Position numbers and translations under genes: made by a program. From contig CAJUJM010000080.1 in the NCBI GenBank assembly GCA_910586755.1, positions 1 through 36,961 on the forward strand: DNA of 36,961 bases, written 5' to 3'. The notes under the pieces are model-generated. The model saw nothing but the letters and a program-made list of their open reading frames with translations. It had not been told where the DNA came from and did no database searches. Within the stretch, counting starts at the first letter, position 1, and every line of letters starts with the position of its first letter. Below are positions 1 to 8,307 of this stretch, one piece after another. The DNA is from an uncultured Lachnospiraceae bacterium. Lineage in GTDB: Bacteria; Bacillota; Clostridia; Lachnospirales; Lachnospiraceae.

Positions 1-117
1 ATTATACCACAGATTGCTAAATATTACTATAGAATAAAACAAAAATTTTGACAAAAAAAGTACAGGTTTTACAAGGCCTGTAAGCATCTTTTTCATTATC
101 AAACTGTCAAACACCCG
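1..117. repeat. Left terminal inverted repeat, mobile-element end
   Basis: These 117 bases are the exact reverse complement of 36844-36960; identity stops abruptly at 117/118. On the minus strand the repeat carries a promoter facing out of the window, with -35 TTGTCA at 49-54, a 17-base spacer and -10 TATAGT at 26-31. Having the same sequence with different flanks at both ends fits one end of a multicopy insertion sequence lying just outside, with its transposase promoter included. The element family is not recognised. An assembly break at a repeat explains why the window ends here. Confidence 0.75.
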
Positions 118-199
118 AGAAAAGATTGACGATATTTTAGATAGTATTGAAAAAATCGCAAGCAGAATTTTCATTTTGGATTACGCCAAAGCTGCATAA
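118..199 (+). pseudogene. Possible C-terminal remnant of a gene cut by the end repeat
   Basis: Directly after the repeat, one frame reads 27 charged, protein-like residues (beginning REKIDDILDSIEKIA) to a TAA at 197-199. The frame stays open leftward through the repeat to a stop at 35-37 but has no credible start. This could be the tail of a gene interrupted by the mobile element, or chance. No family is recognised. Confidence 0.2.
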
Positions 200-238
200 A
201 AATAACATTTGTAAAAAATGACACCTTTTCAAAAATAA

Positions 239-292
239 TTGCCATATAAAAACGGTTGTGATATAATGTGAAAATATATCACAGCCGTTTTT
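239..292 (+). promoter_or_regulatory. leuA promoter overlapped by a long dyad
   Basis: A near-consensus sigma-A promoter is visible: -35 TTGCCA (239-244), a 17-base spacer and -10 TATAAT (262-267). A 17-base inverted repeat, with arms 248-264 and 276-292 and one G-T pair, overlaps the -10 and the expected start near 274. The inner part reads TGTGATAT and ATATCACA. The position suits a repressor operator. The right arm ends in a T run, so as RNA it could also terminate transcription arriving from the left. Confidence 0.6.
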
Positions 293-313
293 GGCTGAAT
301 TTTTAGAAAAGGA

Positions 314-409
314 ATGATGATAGATGGGGTTAGACCTGTAAAGACCACTCTGTTCATTGTAAAGCGATACGGTGTGATTTACCGACTCCAGGTTTGGGAT
401 CAGGCATAG
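314..409 (+). CDS. Possible short leader ORF upstream of leuA
   Basis: A 31-codon frame starts ATG ATG behind a weak AAAAGGA and ends at TAG 407-409 in the roughly 180-base leuA leader. An overlapping frame at 324 encodes only Met-Gly-Leu-Asp-Leu. Leader peptides occur upstream of leucine genes, but no Leu run and no terminator with a T tract is visible between 340 and 450. No T-box signature is seen either. This may be coincidental. Confidence 0.15.
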   Translation: MMIDGVRPVKTTLFIVKRYGVIYRLQVWDQA

Positions 410-453
410 TATACTGTATGGACATTATATGAATAGAAGATGGAGGAAAAATC

Positions 454-2121
454 ATGTTAAATTATCAGAGATACAAACGAGTTCCTGTTGTTGATTTCCA
501 GGAGAGAACCTGGCCCAATAAGGAGATTGAGAAAGCGCCCGTCTGGTGCAGCGTAGACCTGCGGGATGGGAACCAGGCATTGGTTGAGCCTATGGTGGTT
601 GAGGAGAAAATTGAGCTGTTTAACCACTTGATCAAGCTGGGCTTTAAGGAGATCGAAGTAGGGTTCCCGGCGGCTTCCCAGATCGAGTACGATTTTCTCC
701 GTCAGCTGGTGGAACGCAAGCTGATTCCGGACGACGTAGTGATTCAGGTGCTGGTTCAGTGCAGGGAGCATTTGATTAAGAGAACCTTTGAGGCCATTGA
801 GGGCGTTAAGAAGGTTATCGTCCACATTTACAATTCCACCTCTGCTCTCCAGAGAGATGTGGTATTCCATAAGGACAAAGAAGAGATCAAAGAGATCGCC
901 ATTATCGGAACCAGGCTGGTTCAGAAATATGCCGTGGATTTTAAGGGGGAACTGCAGCTGGAGTATTCTCCGGAGAGCTTTACCGGTACGGAGCTGGACT
1001 ATGCCCTTGAGGTGTGCACCGCAGTTCAGGAGGCATGGGGGGCCACTAAGGATAAGAAGCTGATTGTCAACCTGCCTGCCACCGTGGAGATGAATACTCC
1101 CAATGTGTACGCAGATCAGATTCAGTGGATGGATACCCATTTTAAAAACCGGGACAGCATTATTTTAAGTGTTCATCCTCACAATGATCGGGGCACCGGC
1201 ATTGCGGCTACGGAGCTGGCGCTTCTGGCCGGGGCAGAGCGGGTAGAGGGAACCTTGTTTGGAAACGGCGAGCGCACCGGCAATGTGGACATTATGAATG
1301 TTGCCTACAATATGTTCTCCCAGGGGATTAATCCGGGGTTGAATCTGGAGAATATCACCGAGAGTATTGATATATACGAGCGCTGTACCAAGATGGACAT
1401 CCACCCCAGGCACCCCTATGCAGGAAAGCTGGTATTTACCGCATTTTCCGGTTCCCACCAGGATGCCATCAACAAAGGGATGCAGGCTCTTAAAGAGAGA
1501 CAGGGCCAGTATTGGGAAGTTCCCTATCTGCCCATCGATCCCAGTGACATTGGCCGCAAGTATGAGCCCATTGTCCGCATCAACAGCCAGTCCGGCAAAG
1601 GGGGAGTGGCCTTTGTCATGGATACTTTCTATGGTTACAAGCTTCCTAAGGGGATGCACAAGGAGTTTGCTGATATTATCCAGAAGATTTCTGAGAAACA
1701 GGGCGAGGTTGCTCCGGAGCAGATTATGGAAGAGTTCCGCAGCAATTACTTAAACCGCAAAGAGCCTATGCATTTCCGCAAGTGCCGTATCAGCGACGCA
1801 GATGTTGGAAACGGTGAATTTGCAACCCTGGCAAAGGTTACCTTTACGGATCACGGCATAGAAAAAACTTTTGAGGGCGTTGGAAACGGACCTATTGATG
1901 CGGTTCAGAGAGGTCTGGAGGAAGCGCTGGGAATCCAGATTCGGGTTATGGACTACAGCGAGCACGCATTGTCTATGGGTTCCGGCGCACAGGCTGCATC
2001 CTACATTCATCTGGCAGACCTGGCTACCGGTAAGGCGACTTACGGTGTGGGAATCAGCTCCAATATTACCAGAGCGTCTATCCGCGGTATCTTTAGCGCG
2101 GTAAATCGGCTGTTCTATTAA
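454..2121 (+). CDS. leuA: 2-isopropylmalate synthase (long form)
   Basis: LeuA catalyses the first committed step of leucine synthesis, condensing acetyl-CoA with 2-oxoisovalerate to 2-isopropylmalate in the cytosol. The 555 residues match the long-form family. The TIM barrel begins with DLRDGNQ (about 35-41), has metal-binding H241 and H243 in HPHNDRGTG, and GNGERTGN at 270-277. Residues from about 430 form the C-terminal regulatory domain, with GSGAQAASY near the end, which in this family binds leucine for feedback inhibition. The start follows GGAGGA with a short spacer. The gene stands alone; a strong hairpin terminator follows, so it is a single-gene unit separated from leuBCD. The upstream dyad suggests transcriptional control as well. 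Confidence 0.96.
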   Translation: MLNYQRYKRVPVVDFQERTWPNKEIEKAPVWCSVDLRDGNQALVEPMVVEEKIELFNHLIKLGFKEIEVGFPAASQIEYDFLRQLVERKLIPDDVVIQVLVQCREHLIKRTFEAIEGVKKVIVHIYNSTSALQRDVVFHKDKEEIKEIAIIGTRLVQKYAVDFKGELQLEYSPESFTGTELDYALEVCTAVQEAWGATKDKKLIVNLPATVEMNTPNVYADQIQWMDTHFKNRDSIILSVHPHNDRGTGIAATELALLAGAERVEGTLFGNGERTGNVDIMNVAYNMFSQGINPGLNLENITESIDIYERCTKMDIHPRHPYAGKLVFTAFSGSHQDAINKGMQALKERQGQYWEVPYLPIDPSDIGRKYEPIVRINSQSGKGGVAFVMDTFYGYKLPKGMHKEFADIIQKISEKQGEVAPEQIMEEFRSNYLNRKEPMHFRKCRISDADVGNGEFATLAKVTFTDHGIEKTFEGVGNGPIDAVQRGLEEALGIQIRVMDYSEHALSMGSGAQAASYIHLADLATGKATYGVGISSNITRASIRGIFSAVNRLFY

Positions 2122-2142
2122 AATGATATTAAGGAAAGCACC

Positions 2143-2183
2143 AAAAAACCGGGAAAATATTACATACATATTTCCCGGTTTTT
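2143..2183 (+). terminator. Intrinsic terminator after leuA
   Basis: The stem is AAACCGGGAAAATA pairing with TATTTCCCGGTTT, with a short loop and T run, 20 bases past the leuA stop. The A run on the left arm makes it usable on the minus strand too. Confidence 0.85.
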
Positions 2184-2270
2184 CCAATATAGTTGTACCC
2201 GTCTGAACGGTTACACATATTTTAACAACAATGCCGGCTGGCATAGAACAAACAGGAGGGGATTTTAAAG

Positions 2271-3620
2271 ATGAAAAAAGCAGTAGACTGGCTGATCACT
2301 TTAATGATTGCCGTTGCCGCTGTACTTTTTATTGTCACAAGCGGGAGCAGCATTGTGAAATGGCTGCCAGGCCCAAAGGAACTGGGGGACGGAGAGCTTC
2401 AGAAGGCAGAAGGACAATACATCTCCTACATAGTAAAGAACCCGGTTGCCCGGTATGACAAAGAGTATACCTCCGGAGATAAAAAAGAGGTGAGGGTATA
2501 TGAATACCCGGTTTATGATAAAGAGCGCCAGGTGATTCTGGCCACGGCCATATCCCGCTATGACAAGACTCCCATGGATTCCCTGCAGACAGCGGCTTCC
2601 TGGCCCAAGGAATGGGAAGCAGAATATGGCAAGAAGGAAATCCGGCCTGTGACGGTAAGGGGAACCTTAGAGCGGATGGAAGAAGACCAGATAGAGGCAG
2701 TGATGGAAGCCATTGCAGAGGAGAACCCCCAAAACCTGGATGAGATTCTTCAGGTGGCAGAGAACCAGACAGACTGGTACTGGATTCAGGACAAACACAT
2801 TGACGGAATAGAAGGGTATCAGCTTCGCTTCAGCCTGATAGCTATTGTATTAAGCGCGGTGCTGGTTGTGGTTCGTGTCATATCGTCCCTGTTTGGAAAG
2901 AAGAAGTCAGGGGAAGAGATTCAAAAATATCTATCCGATAATAGCAATACCAGCCAGCTGATATCCATGGCAGCGCCTGTAATGGAAAAGTGGATTCAGG
3001 AATACCAGATGCGGCAGAAACGAAATATTTACATGACAGGAGCCGTTATCGTGGCGGTTCTTGCCGGAATCTGCGAATTAGCAGGAGCAAGAGAGCAGGC
3101 AATGGTATTCCATATTCCTTTGGGAGTGGTGATTGCAGAAGTAATCGGATGTATTTACTGGTTGGCAGTACAGTCCCAGACCGGGGGAAAGTCTGTGGTG
3201 AAAGCCTGCCGCAAGGGAATCGCAAAGTCTCTTCCTTCCAAAGAAGAGCAGGAAGCCGCTGCCGGGGATGCCCTGGAGGCCGGAAAAGAGTGGATGAAAG
3301 TAGTCCGTTCCAAAAACTTTATAAATATTTATATCTGCGGAAGCCGGTACTGGCACCGCCTCAGTGTTCTCGCCTGGAGCTCTGTGGTGGATTCTGAACG
3401 TCTGGAGAAGATGGAGACGGAACATGTAATCTCCACTTACCGGAATTCTACCGGAAAATTCACCTCAGAAGATTATGTAATCCGATTCTTCTATAAAGAC
3501 AGTCAGAAGAAAAAGACATGTGCACAGTATTGGTCCTTTTATTCCCAGGAGGTTTGCGGGGCAATGCTCTATATGATCAGACAGCGCATAGGCGACACGG
3601 TAGAGGTTATTACAAAGTAA
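2271..3620 (+). CDS. Membrane protein of unknown function, paralogue 1
   Basis: Function is not recognised. The 449-residue protein has an N-terminal membrane segment (about 6-25), a roughly 160-residue probably extracytoplasmic domain with the pattern EGQYISY, a second membrane segment (about 188-208), two further hydrophobic segments (about 246-290), and a basic, aromatic-rich C-terminal region. It shares its N-terminal layout with the next gene, where EGSYVSW stands in the matching place, so the two look like diverged tandem duplicates. The start follows a strong AGGAGGGG. Only 30 bases separate the genes and the shared terminator lies after the second, so they form an operon. A cell-envelope or stress-sensing role is possible, but nothing in the sequence fixes it. 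Confidence 0.85.
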   Translation: MKKAVDWLITLMIAVAAVLFIVTSGSSIVKWLPGPKELGDGELQKAEGQYISYIVKNPVARYDKEYTSGDKKEVRVYEYPVYDKERQVILATAISRYDKTPMDSLQTAASWPKEWEAEYGKKEIRPVTVRGTLERMEEDQIEAVMEAIAEENPQNLDEILQVAENQTDWYWIQDKHIDGIEGYQLRFSLIAIVLSAVLVVVRVISSLFGKKKSGEEIQKYLSDNSNTSQLISMAAPVMEKWIQEYQMRQKRNIYMTGAVIVAVLAGICELAGAREQAMVFHIPLGVVIAEVIGCIYWLAVQSQTGGKSVVKACRKGIAKSLPSKEEQEAAAGDALEAGKEWMKVVRSKNFINIYICGSRYWHRLSVLAWSSVVDSERLEKMETEHVISTYRNSTGKFTSEDYVIRFFYKDSQKKKTCAQYWSFYSQEVCGAMLYMIRQRIGDTVEVITK

Positions 3621-3650
3621 ACCTGCTAAAGGAGAAAAGAGGCCGGGAAC

Positions 3651-4709
3651 ATGATTCGGGAACTGCAAAAGAAGCAATTAAAAAAAGTTTTTATAATCCT
3701 CGCTATCGCCGTGGCGATAGGCGGGTTTTTCGGGTATTTCAGCAAAATGGCGGTTATTGACCTGGTGAAAGGTCCTGTTCCTTTAACAGAAGAGTCAAAT
3801 CTGGAAGAGCTGGAGGGCTCCTACGTTTCCTGGGAGCTGAAATATCCATTGGGCGAATTTATAGAAATCAAGAAAAAAACCAGGGTAAGGGGATACACCA
3901 GCAGTCCCAGGCGGTCCCGGGCCGGTTATGTGGCTCTGGATCCGGAACGGGAAATCCTTATAGCAGTAGAACTTCCGGCCAAGAGGGACGAAGAAGTGGA
4001 AGCTCAGATGGACTTGTTTTATGAGGCCATGGAAAGCGGAAAAGAGCTGCCTCAGACCGGCCTTTCGGTAAAGGGAGAGCTGGTGAAACTGGATCTGGAA
4101 AGCCGGAAATATTTCCTCAGCGCTTTGCGGGGAACCGGATTGTCAGATCTGGTAGACGGAGATGTTTATCAGATTACAGACGGAGAGATCAAAGGAGATG
4201 CGCCGGAGACCATTATATTTATCACCGGATTTGTGGTTTTGCTTTTGGTCCTTCTTTTTGGAGAACTCTTTTTAACCATAAAGAAGTCTGTAAAAAAGAC
4301 CTTTGAGTCCTATATAAACGCCAATCCTTCCATAACCATGGAAGCCATGGAAAACGACTTTGCCCAGGCGGAAAAAGTGGGCGGCATCTGGGTCGGCCGC
4401 CGGTGGACTTATGGGCAGATGCTGGATCATTATTTTATCGACAATTCCCAGCTGGTCTATGCCCATATCCGGGAAGAAAGCGGACGCAACGGAACCTCCT
4501 ACTGGTTTTGCTGGAATATGCTGGACGGAACCCAGGAAAAGGTGTCTGCCAATGAGAAAAATTGCCGGAAGCTTTTGGAGATTACCGCCCGCATGCCCCA
4601 TGTAGTGGCAAGCAATAGTCCGGAGATGGCATACTTATACCAGCATAACCGGGAACAGTTTTTGAACCTGCGGTATCGGGGGCAGGAAGATGCCCCGTCG
4701 GATCTGTAA
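3651..4709 (+). CDS. Membrane protein of unknown function, paralogue 2
   Basis: This 352-residue protein has one N-terminal membrane helix (about 12-30), an extracytoplasmic domain, a second helix (about 184-207, rich in Val, Leu and Phe) and a cytoplasmic tail of about 140 residues containing WVGRRWTYG and paired aromatic residues. The tail resembles a compact beta-rich regulatory domain, but this is inference. It lacks the extra pair of hydrophobic segments of its larger neighbour. The start is ATG at 3651 with AAAGGAG about 16 bases upstream, longer than ideal. No enzyme motif is seen. Confidence 0.82.
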   Translation: MIRELQKKQLKKVFIILAIAVAIGGFFGYFSKMAVIDLVKGPVPLTEESNLEELEGSYVSWELKYPLGEFIEIKKKTRVRGYTSSPRRSRAGYVALDPEREILIAVELPAKRDEEVEAQMDLFYEAMESGKELPQTGLSVKGELVKLDLESRKYFLSALRGTGLSDLVDGDVYQITDGEIKGDAPETIIFITGFVVLLLVLLFGELFLTIKKSVKKTFESYINANPSITMEAMENDFAQAEKVGGIWVGRRWTYGQMLDHYFIDNSQLVYAHIREESGRNGTSYWFCWNMLDGTQEKVSANEKNCRKLLEITARMPHVVASNSPEMAYLYQHNREQFLNLRYRGQEDAPSDL

Positions 4710-4718
4710 CCAATTTGT

Positions 4719-4757
4719 AAAGAGACGGGAGCGGCATTGTTCGCTTTCCGTCTCTTT
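4719..4757 (+). terminator. Intrinsic terminator after the membrane protein pair
   Basis: AAAGAGACGG pairs with CCGTCTCTTT around a GC-containing apical part. It lies 10 bases after the stop at 4709 and isolates the pair from the sensor kinase gene. Confidence 0.8.
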
Positions 4758-4788
4758 GTAAAATTGCAGAAGCCTTAGAGGAAAACGG

Positions 4789-6600
4789 ATGAAAAGATTA
4801 ATAAAAAGAATAAAATACCGGTTTTACCAACAGAACATTACCAAACGAATTATCATTGTAATTACAATTGTAAGTATTCTGTCCAATATGGCCTTTGTAG
4901 GAAGCGTATTTATTATTATGAGAAATCAGCTTTTTAATAAGACAAAGGCGGAAAATGAAAAAGATATCCAAATGATAGAAAAGGAATTGGAAATGTTCTT
5001 TAATGGGGTAAGGCAAGATGCTGTTTCCGTGCTGGTAAGCGACAGCTGCCAGATTCTCCTGTCAGAATCAGAAGATTTTCTCTCATCCGACACAGCGGTT
5101 CAATACCGCAAATATAAGCTGATGCAAAGTACGATTATGAGCACCATCGGGCAGAGGGAAGAATACAATACCATTGCATTTTACGACCGGAAAGGAAATT
5201 GTTATGCAGATGACCGGCTGACAGAGTCTCCGGAATATTTGTCAGAACAGCAGGAACGGATATGGGAGTTTTTAAATTCAGATGAAAATGAAATGGTGTT
5301 GAATATTCACAGAAGCCCCTGGAGAAAGAAAAAAGAGAATGAATTCCGTGACTGCTTAAGTTACCTGCGTAAAGTTTACAACAAGGAGCAGGGGCAATTG
5401 ATAGGAGTGGTGGAGCTGGAAATTCCCAATGAAGCAGTGGTGGAGCTGTACCGGCCGGTTATGGAAAATGGAAGCGCCATCTATCTGGTAAACCAGGACC
5501 GGGTAATTTCTTCGGCGGATATGGACATGCTGTATAAGGAACTGCAGGAAGAGGAATGGTATGTGAATCTGAATCAGGCGCCAAAACAGAGAGAAGTTCA
5601 AATTTATAAAAACAGAAAGTATATCTATTTCCTAAAAGATTACCCGGAACTGGGGTGGATGATTATTGACAGAGTTCCCACAGCCACCTATATGAGGGAT
5701 GTAAAACTCTATGCATTTATCGACATAATGATTGGAATCCTGCTGTTTCTCGGCAATCTGTATCTGTCTAAAATGTTAATTGCATCTATCACAAAACCTT
5801 TGAGTAAAATTACGGATACCATAGTAGAAATCGGTCAGGGAGATTATGAGCAGAGGGTCCATGTAAAAGACGGAGGCGAAATCGGAACTTTGGCTCAGGA
5901 ATTTAACCGAATGGTAGAGAAAACCAAGCTTTTGATGGAGCAGAATGTAAAAAAAGAGAGGGAAAAGCGGGAGTCGGATTTATCCCTGATTCAAATGCAG
6001 ATGACGCCCCATTTCTTTTATAATATTCTGGAAAGCATCTGCGGGCTCATTGTCATAGACGAAAAAAGAACAGCCATTCGGACTATCAGCCTTTTGTCGG
6101 GCTTTTACAGAGGGGTATTAAACAAAGGAAAAGAAATTGTTCCGCTGGAAAGAGAGCTGGATATTGCGGTCAATTATCTTGAAATCATGAAAATCTGTCA
6201 TCCCGGCAAGTTCCGCTATGTAATTGATTGTCCGGATTCTATAAAACAGAACTGTATTAATAAGTTGACTCTGCAGCCGATTTTAGAGAATGCCATTCAC
6301 CACGGATTTAATCAGATGGAATCAGGAGGATTGATCCACATTACAGGAATGGCAGAGGAGAAGAAGGTAATTTTGGAAATCAGCGATAATGGCCGTGGAA
6401 TGAAGATGGACATGCGGGAGCTGCTGGAACGGGAAGAAGCATTTCATATGGAAAGTTTCGGACTGGGCAATACCAATGAGCGGATTAAGTTATATTTTGG
6501 GGATGAATATGGTTTGTCCATTGCCAGCCAGGAAATCGGAACCAAGATTCGGATTGAACTTCCCCTTAAGCAGGCAGAGGAAGCCGTAAGAGGGAGATAG
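4789..6600 (+). CDS. YesM-like sensor histidine kinase
   Basis: This is a 603-residue membrane kinase of the His_kinase (PF06580) class that typically senses extracellular carbohydrate signals and phosphorylates a YesN-type regulator. Visible parts are TM1 (about 19-41), an extracellular sensor domain of about 260 residues, TM2 (about 305-327), HAMP (about 328-380), the phosphoacceptor block with H408 in MTPHFFYN, an N box with N501 in LQPILENAIHHG, and ATP-lid glycines in DNGRGM (from D533) and GLGNTNERI (from 558). All catalytic elements look intact. The start follows AGAGGAAAACGG. The regulator gene begins 28 bases downstream. The likely target is the sugar transport operon at 11 kb, from which this pair is separated by a minus-strand cassette. 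Confidence 0.93.
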   Translation: MKRLIKRIKYRFYQQNITKRIIIVITIVSILSNMAFVGSVFIIMRNQLFNKTKAENEKDIQMIEKELEMFFNGVRQDAVSVLVSDSCQILLSESEDFLSSDTAVQYRKYKLMQSTIMSTIGQREEYNTIAFYDRKGNCYADDRLTESPEYLSEQQERIWEFLNSDENEMVLNIHRSPWRKKKENEFRDCLSYLRKVYNKEQGQLIGVVELEIPNEAVVELYRPVMENGSAIYLVNQDRVISSADMDMLYKELQEEEWYVNLNQAPKQREVQIYKNRKYIYFLKDYPELGWMIIDRVPTATYMRDVKLYAFIDIMIGILLFLGNLYLSKMLIASITKPLSKITDTIVEIGQGDYEQRVHVKDGGEIGTLAQEFNRMVEKTKLLMEQNVKKEREKRESDLSLIQMQMTPHFFYNILESICGLIVIDEKRTAIRTISLLSGFYRGVLNKGKEIVPLERELDIAVNYLEIMKICHPGKFRYVIDCPDSIKQNCINKLTLQPILENAIHHGFNQMESGGLIHITGMAEEKKVILEISDNGRGMKMDMRELLEREEAFHMESFGLGNTNERIKLYFGDEYGLSIASQEIGTKIRIELPLKQAEEAVRGR

Positions 6601-6628
6601 GGACTTCAGCGGAACAGAAAGAGAGGAC

Positions 6629-8268
6629 ATGGGATTGGGGTACAAAGTAATTGTAGTCGATGATGAGATGCTGATACGAAAGCGTATTATTTCGGATTTG
6701 AGTGGGAAGAGCTGGGGTATGAAATCGAGGATGAAGCGGGAGACGGTTCTCAGGCCCTGGCTCTCATGGAAAAAAAGACCTACGATTTGGCCATTGTGGA
6801 CATTGCCATGCCGGAGATTAATGGAATCGAATTGGCCCGCAGGATTCGGGAGAGGCAGTATCAGACCCATATTATTTTCCTCACCGGCCACAGTGATTTT
6901 CAATATGCCCGGCAGGCGGTAAAGTACGGAGTTTTTAATTATATTTTAAAGCCCATTGACGGGGAAGAATTTATAAATGTTTTGACAGAGCTTCGGGAAA
7001 AAATAGATGGAGAACGGATGCAGAAAGATTTGTTTGACAGCCTGTCTGAAAAACAGGGCAATATGGATGTGGTTTTAAGGGCCAAAGCTTTCAGCGAATA
7101 TTTTCATGCAGGATCCGGCGCGCCTCTTCCCCAAAAGGTATACAGGGCGCTGGAGGAAGCCGGCATCCGCAAAGGATATGATTTGGCGATGATTCGTGTG
7201 GAAACGTTTTTAAAAGAGACGAAAGAATGGACAGAGCAGGTATCCGCTGTGGAAGAAATATGTAGTTTTTTACGGGACAGAGAGAAGGGGCATCTGGTTA
7301 TCTATGATTTTTACCGTGATTTGCTGGTATTGCTTTTGGAACATGGGGAAGCGGAGCAGGGAAGCCGGGAAATCATGGAACAGCTGATGAGATTGGCAGA
7401 GGCCCTGGAAAAGCAGAGCGGCGGAGAGGTTCAGTGCGGAATCAGCAGATGGCGCACGGATTTTTCCCAATTGGGAGATGCTTATATGGAAGCGGTTTCC
7501 GCTTTAAATAATGGAAAAATCTTAAACAAAAAGCTGCTGCCCTATGAAGCGGTACTGAAAAATGCAAATATCTATTATAAGATTCCCTTTGAAGAACTGA
7601 AAAATCTCCAGAGGGGGATTACCGGGGGACAGTATGAAGAGTGCCGGAAGATTCTGGCAGGGATTTTTCAGGAAATGGGGTCTCGCGGGGTAAACTTTGA
7701 GTGCGTGGTGAGAAATGTAAACCGGCTGTTTATGGATCTGGCAGACGGAGGCGTGGTTTCGGAACCAGCCAGCCGGAAGATTTTTAACGGTTATCACGGG
7801 GCAGAACAGGTGTTAGACAACATGGCAAATATGGCGGAAATAGAGGAGTGGTGCAGCAATGTGGTGTTTACCATAATGGAAAGTGAAATCCGCCGCTCTC
7901 TGGAAAATAAGAGCCTTCCGATTGTAGAGAAAACCTGCGCTTATATCCGCAGCCATTATGAGGAAGGGGATCTGAATCAGGTTCAGATAGCAGATGCCAT
8001 GGCGGTAACCGCCCCCTACTTAAGCGGGGTTTTCAAGAAAACTATGGGGATTTCTATGGTACAGTATATTACGGTCGCCCGCATGGAGAGAGCCAGAGAG
8101 CTTTTAAGGCAGCCGGAATTGGAGATCAAAGAAATTGCTGCTCTGGTGGGATATAATGATGAATATTACTTTAGCCGGTGCTTTAAAAAGCAGTTTGGAT
8201 TGTCGCCGCTTCAGATGAGAAAGCTTTCAGATTCCAGGAGAATAAAAAAAGAAGGGAACCAGTTCTGA
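6629..8268 (+). pseudogene. YesN-like response regulator (REC-AraC), frameshifted
   Basis: Partner of the preceding kinase. The N-terminal REC part starts at ATG 6629 behind GAGAGG and reads YKVIVVDDEMLIRKRIIS. The frame is then lost at about 6694-6696 and resumes one frame over with FEWEELGYEIEDEAGDG, followed by the phosphoacceptor Asp in IVDIAMPE. One extra G in TCGGATTT would restore a continuous protein of about 546 residues. The rest is intact: a long linker and a C-terminal AraC double helix-turn-helix (IADAMAVTAPYLSGVFKKT and IKEIAALVGYNDEYYFSRCF). Either the gene is newly inactivated or one base is missing from the assembly. A separate protein from ATG 6766 would lack the REC acidic pocket. 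Confidence 0.9.
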
Positions 8269-8293
8269 TTAGGGCCGGTTCCCTTTCTTTTTT
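8245..8293. terminator. Bidirectional terminator between convergent genes
   Basis: AAAAAAGAAGGGAACC pairs with GGTTCCCTTTCTTTTTT across a loop containing the regulator's stop codon. A and T runs flank both sides, so it can serve the regulator on the plus strand and the ATP-binding regulator on the minus strand. Confidence 0.85.
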
Positions 8294-8307
8294 AGAAAAA
8301 TTACAAG

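Noticed and set aside
300..450. T-box or transcription attenuator for leuA
   Set aside because: No T-box antiterminator signature and no hairpin with a T tract is present in the leader.
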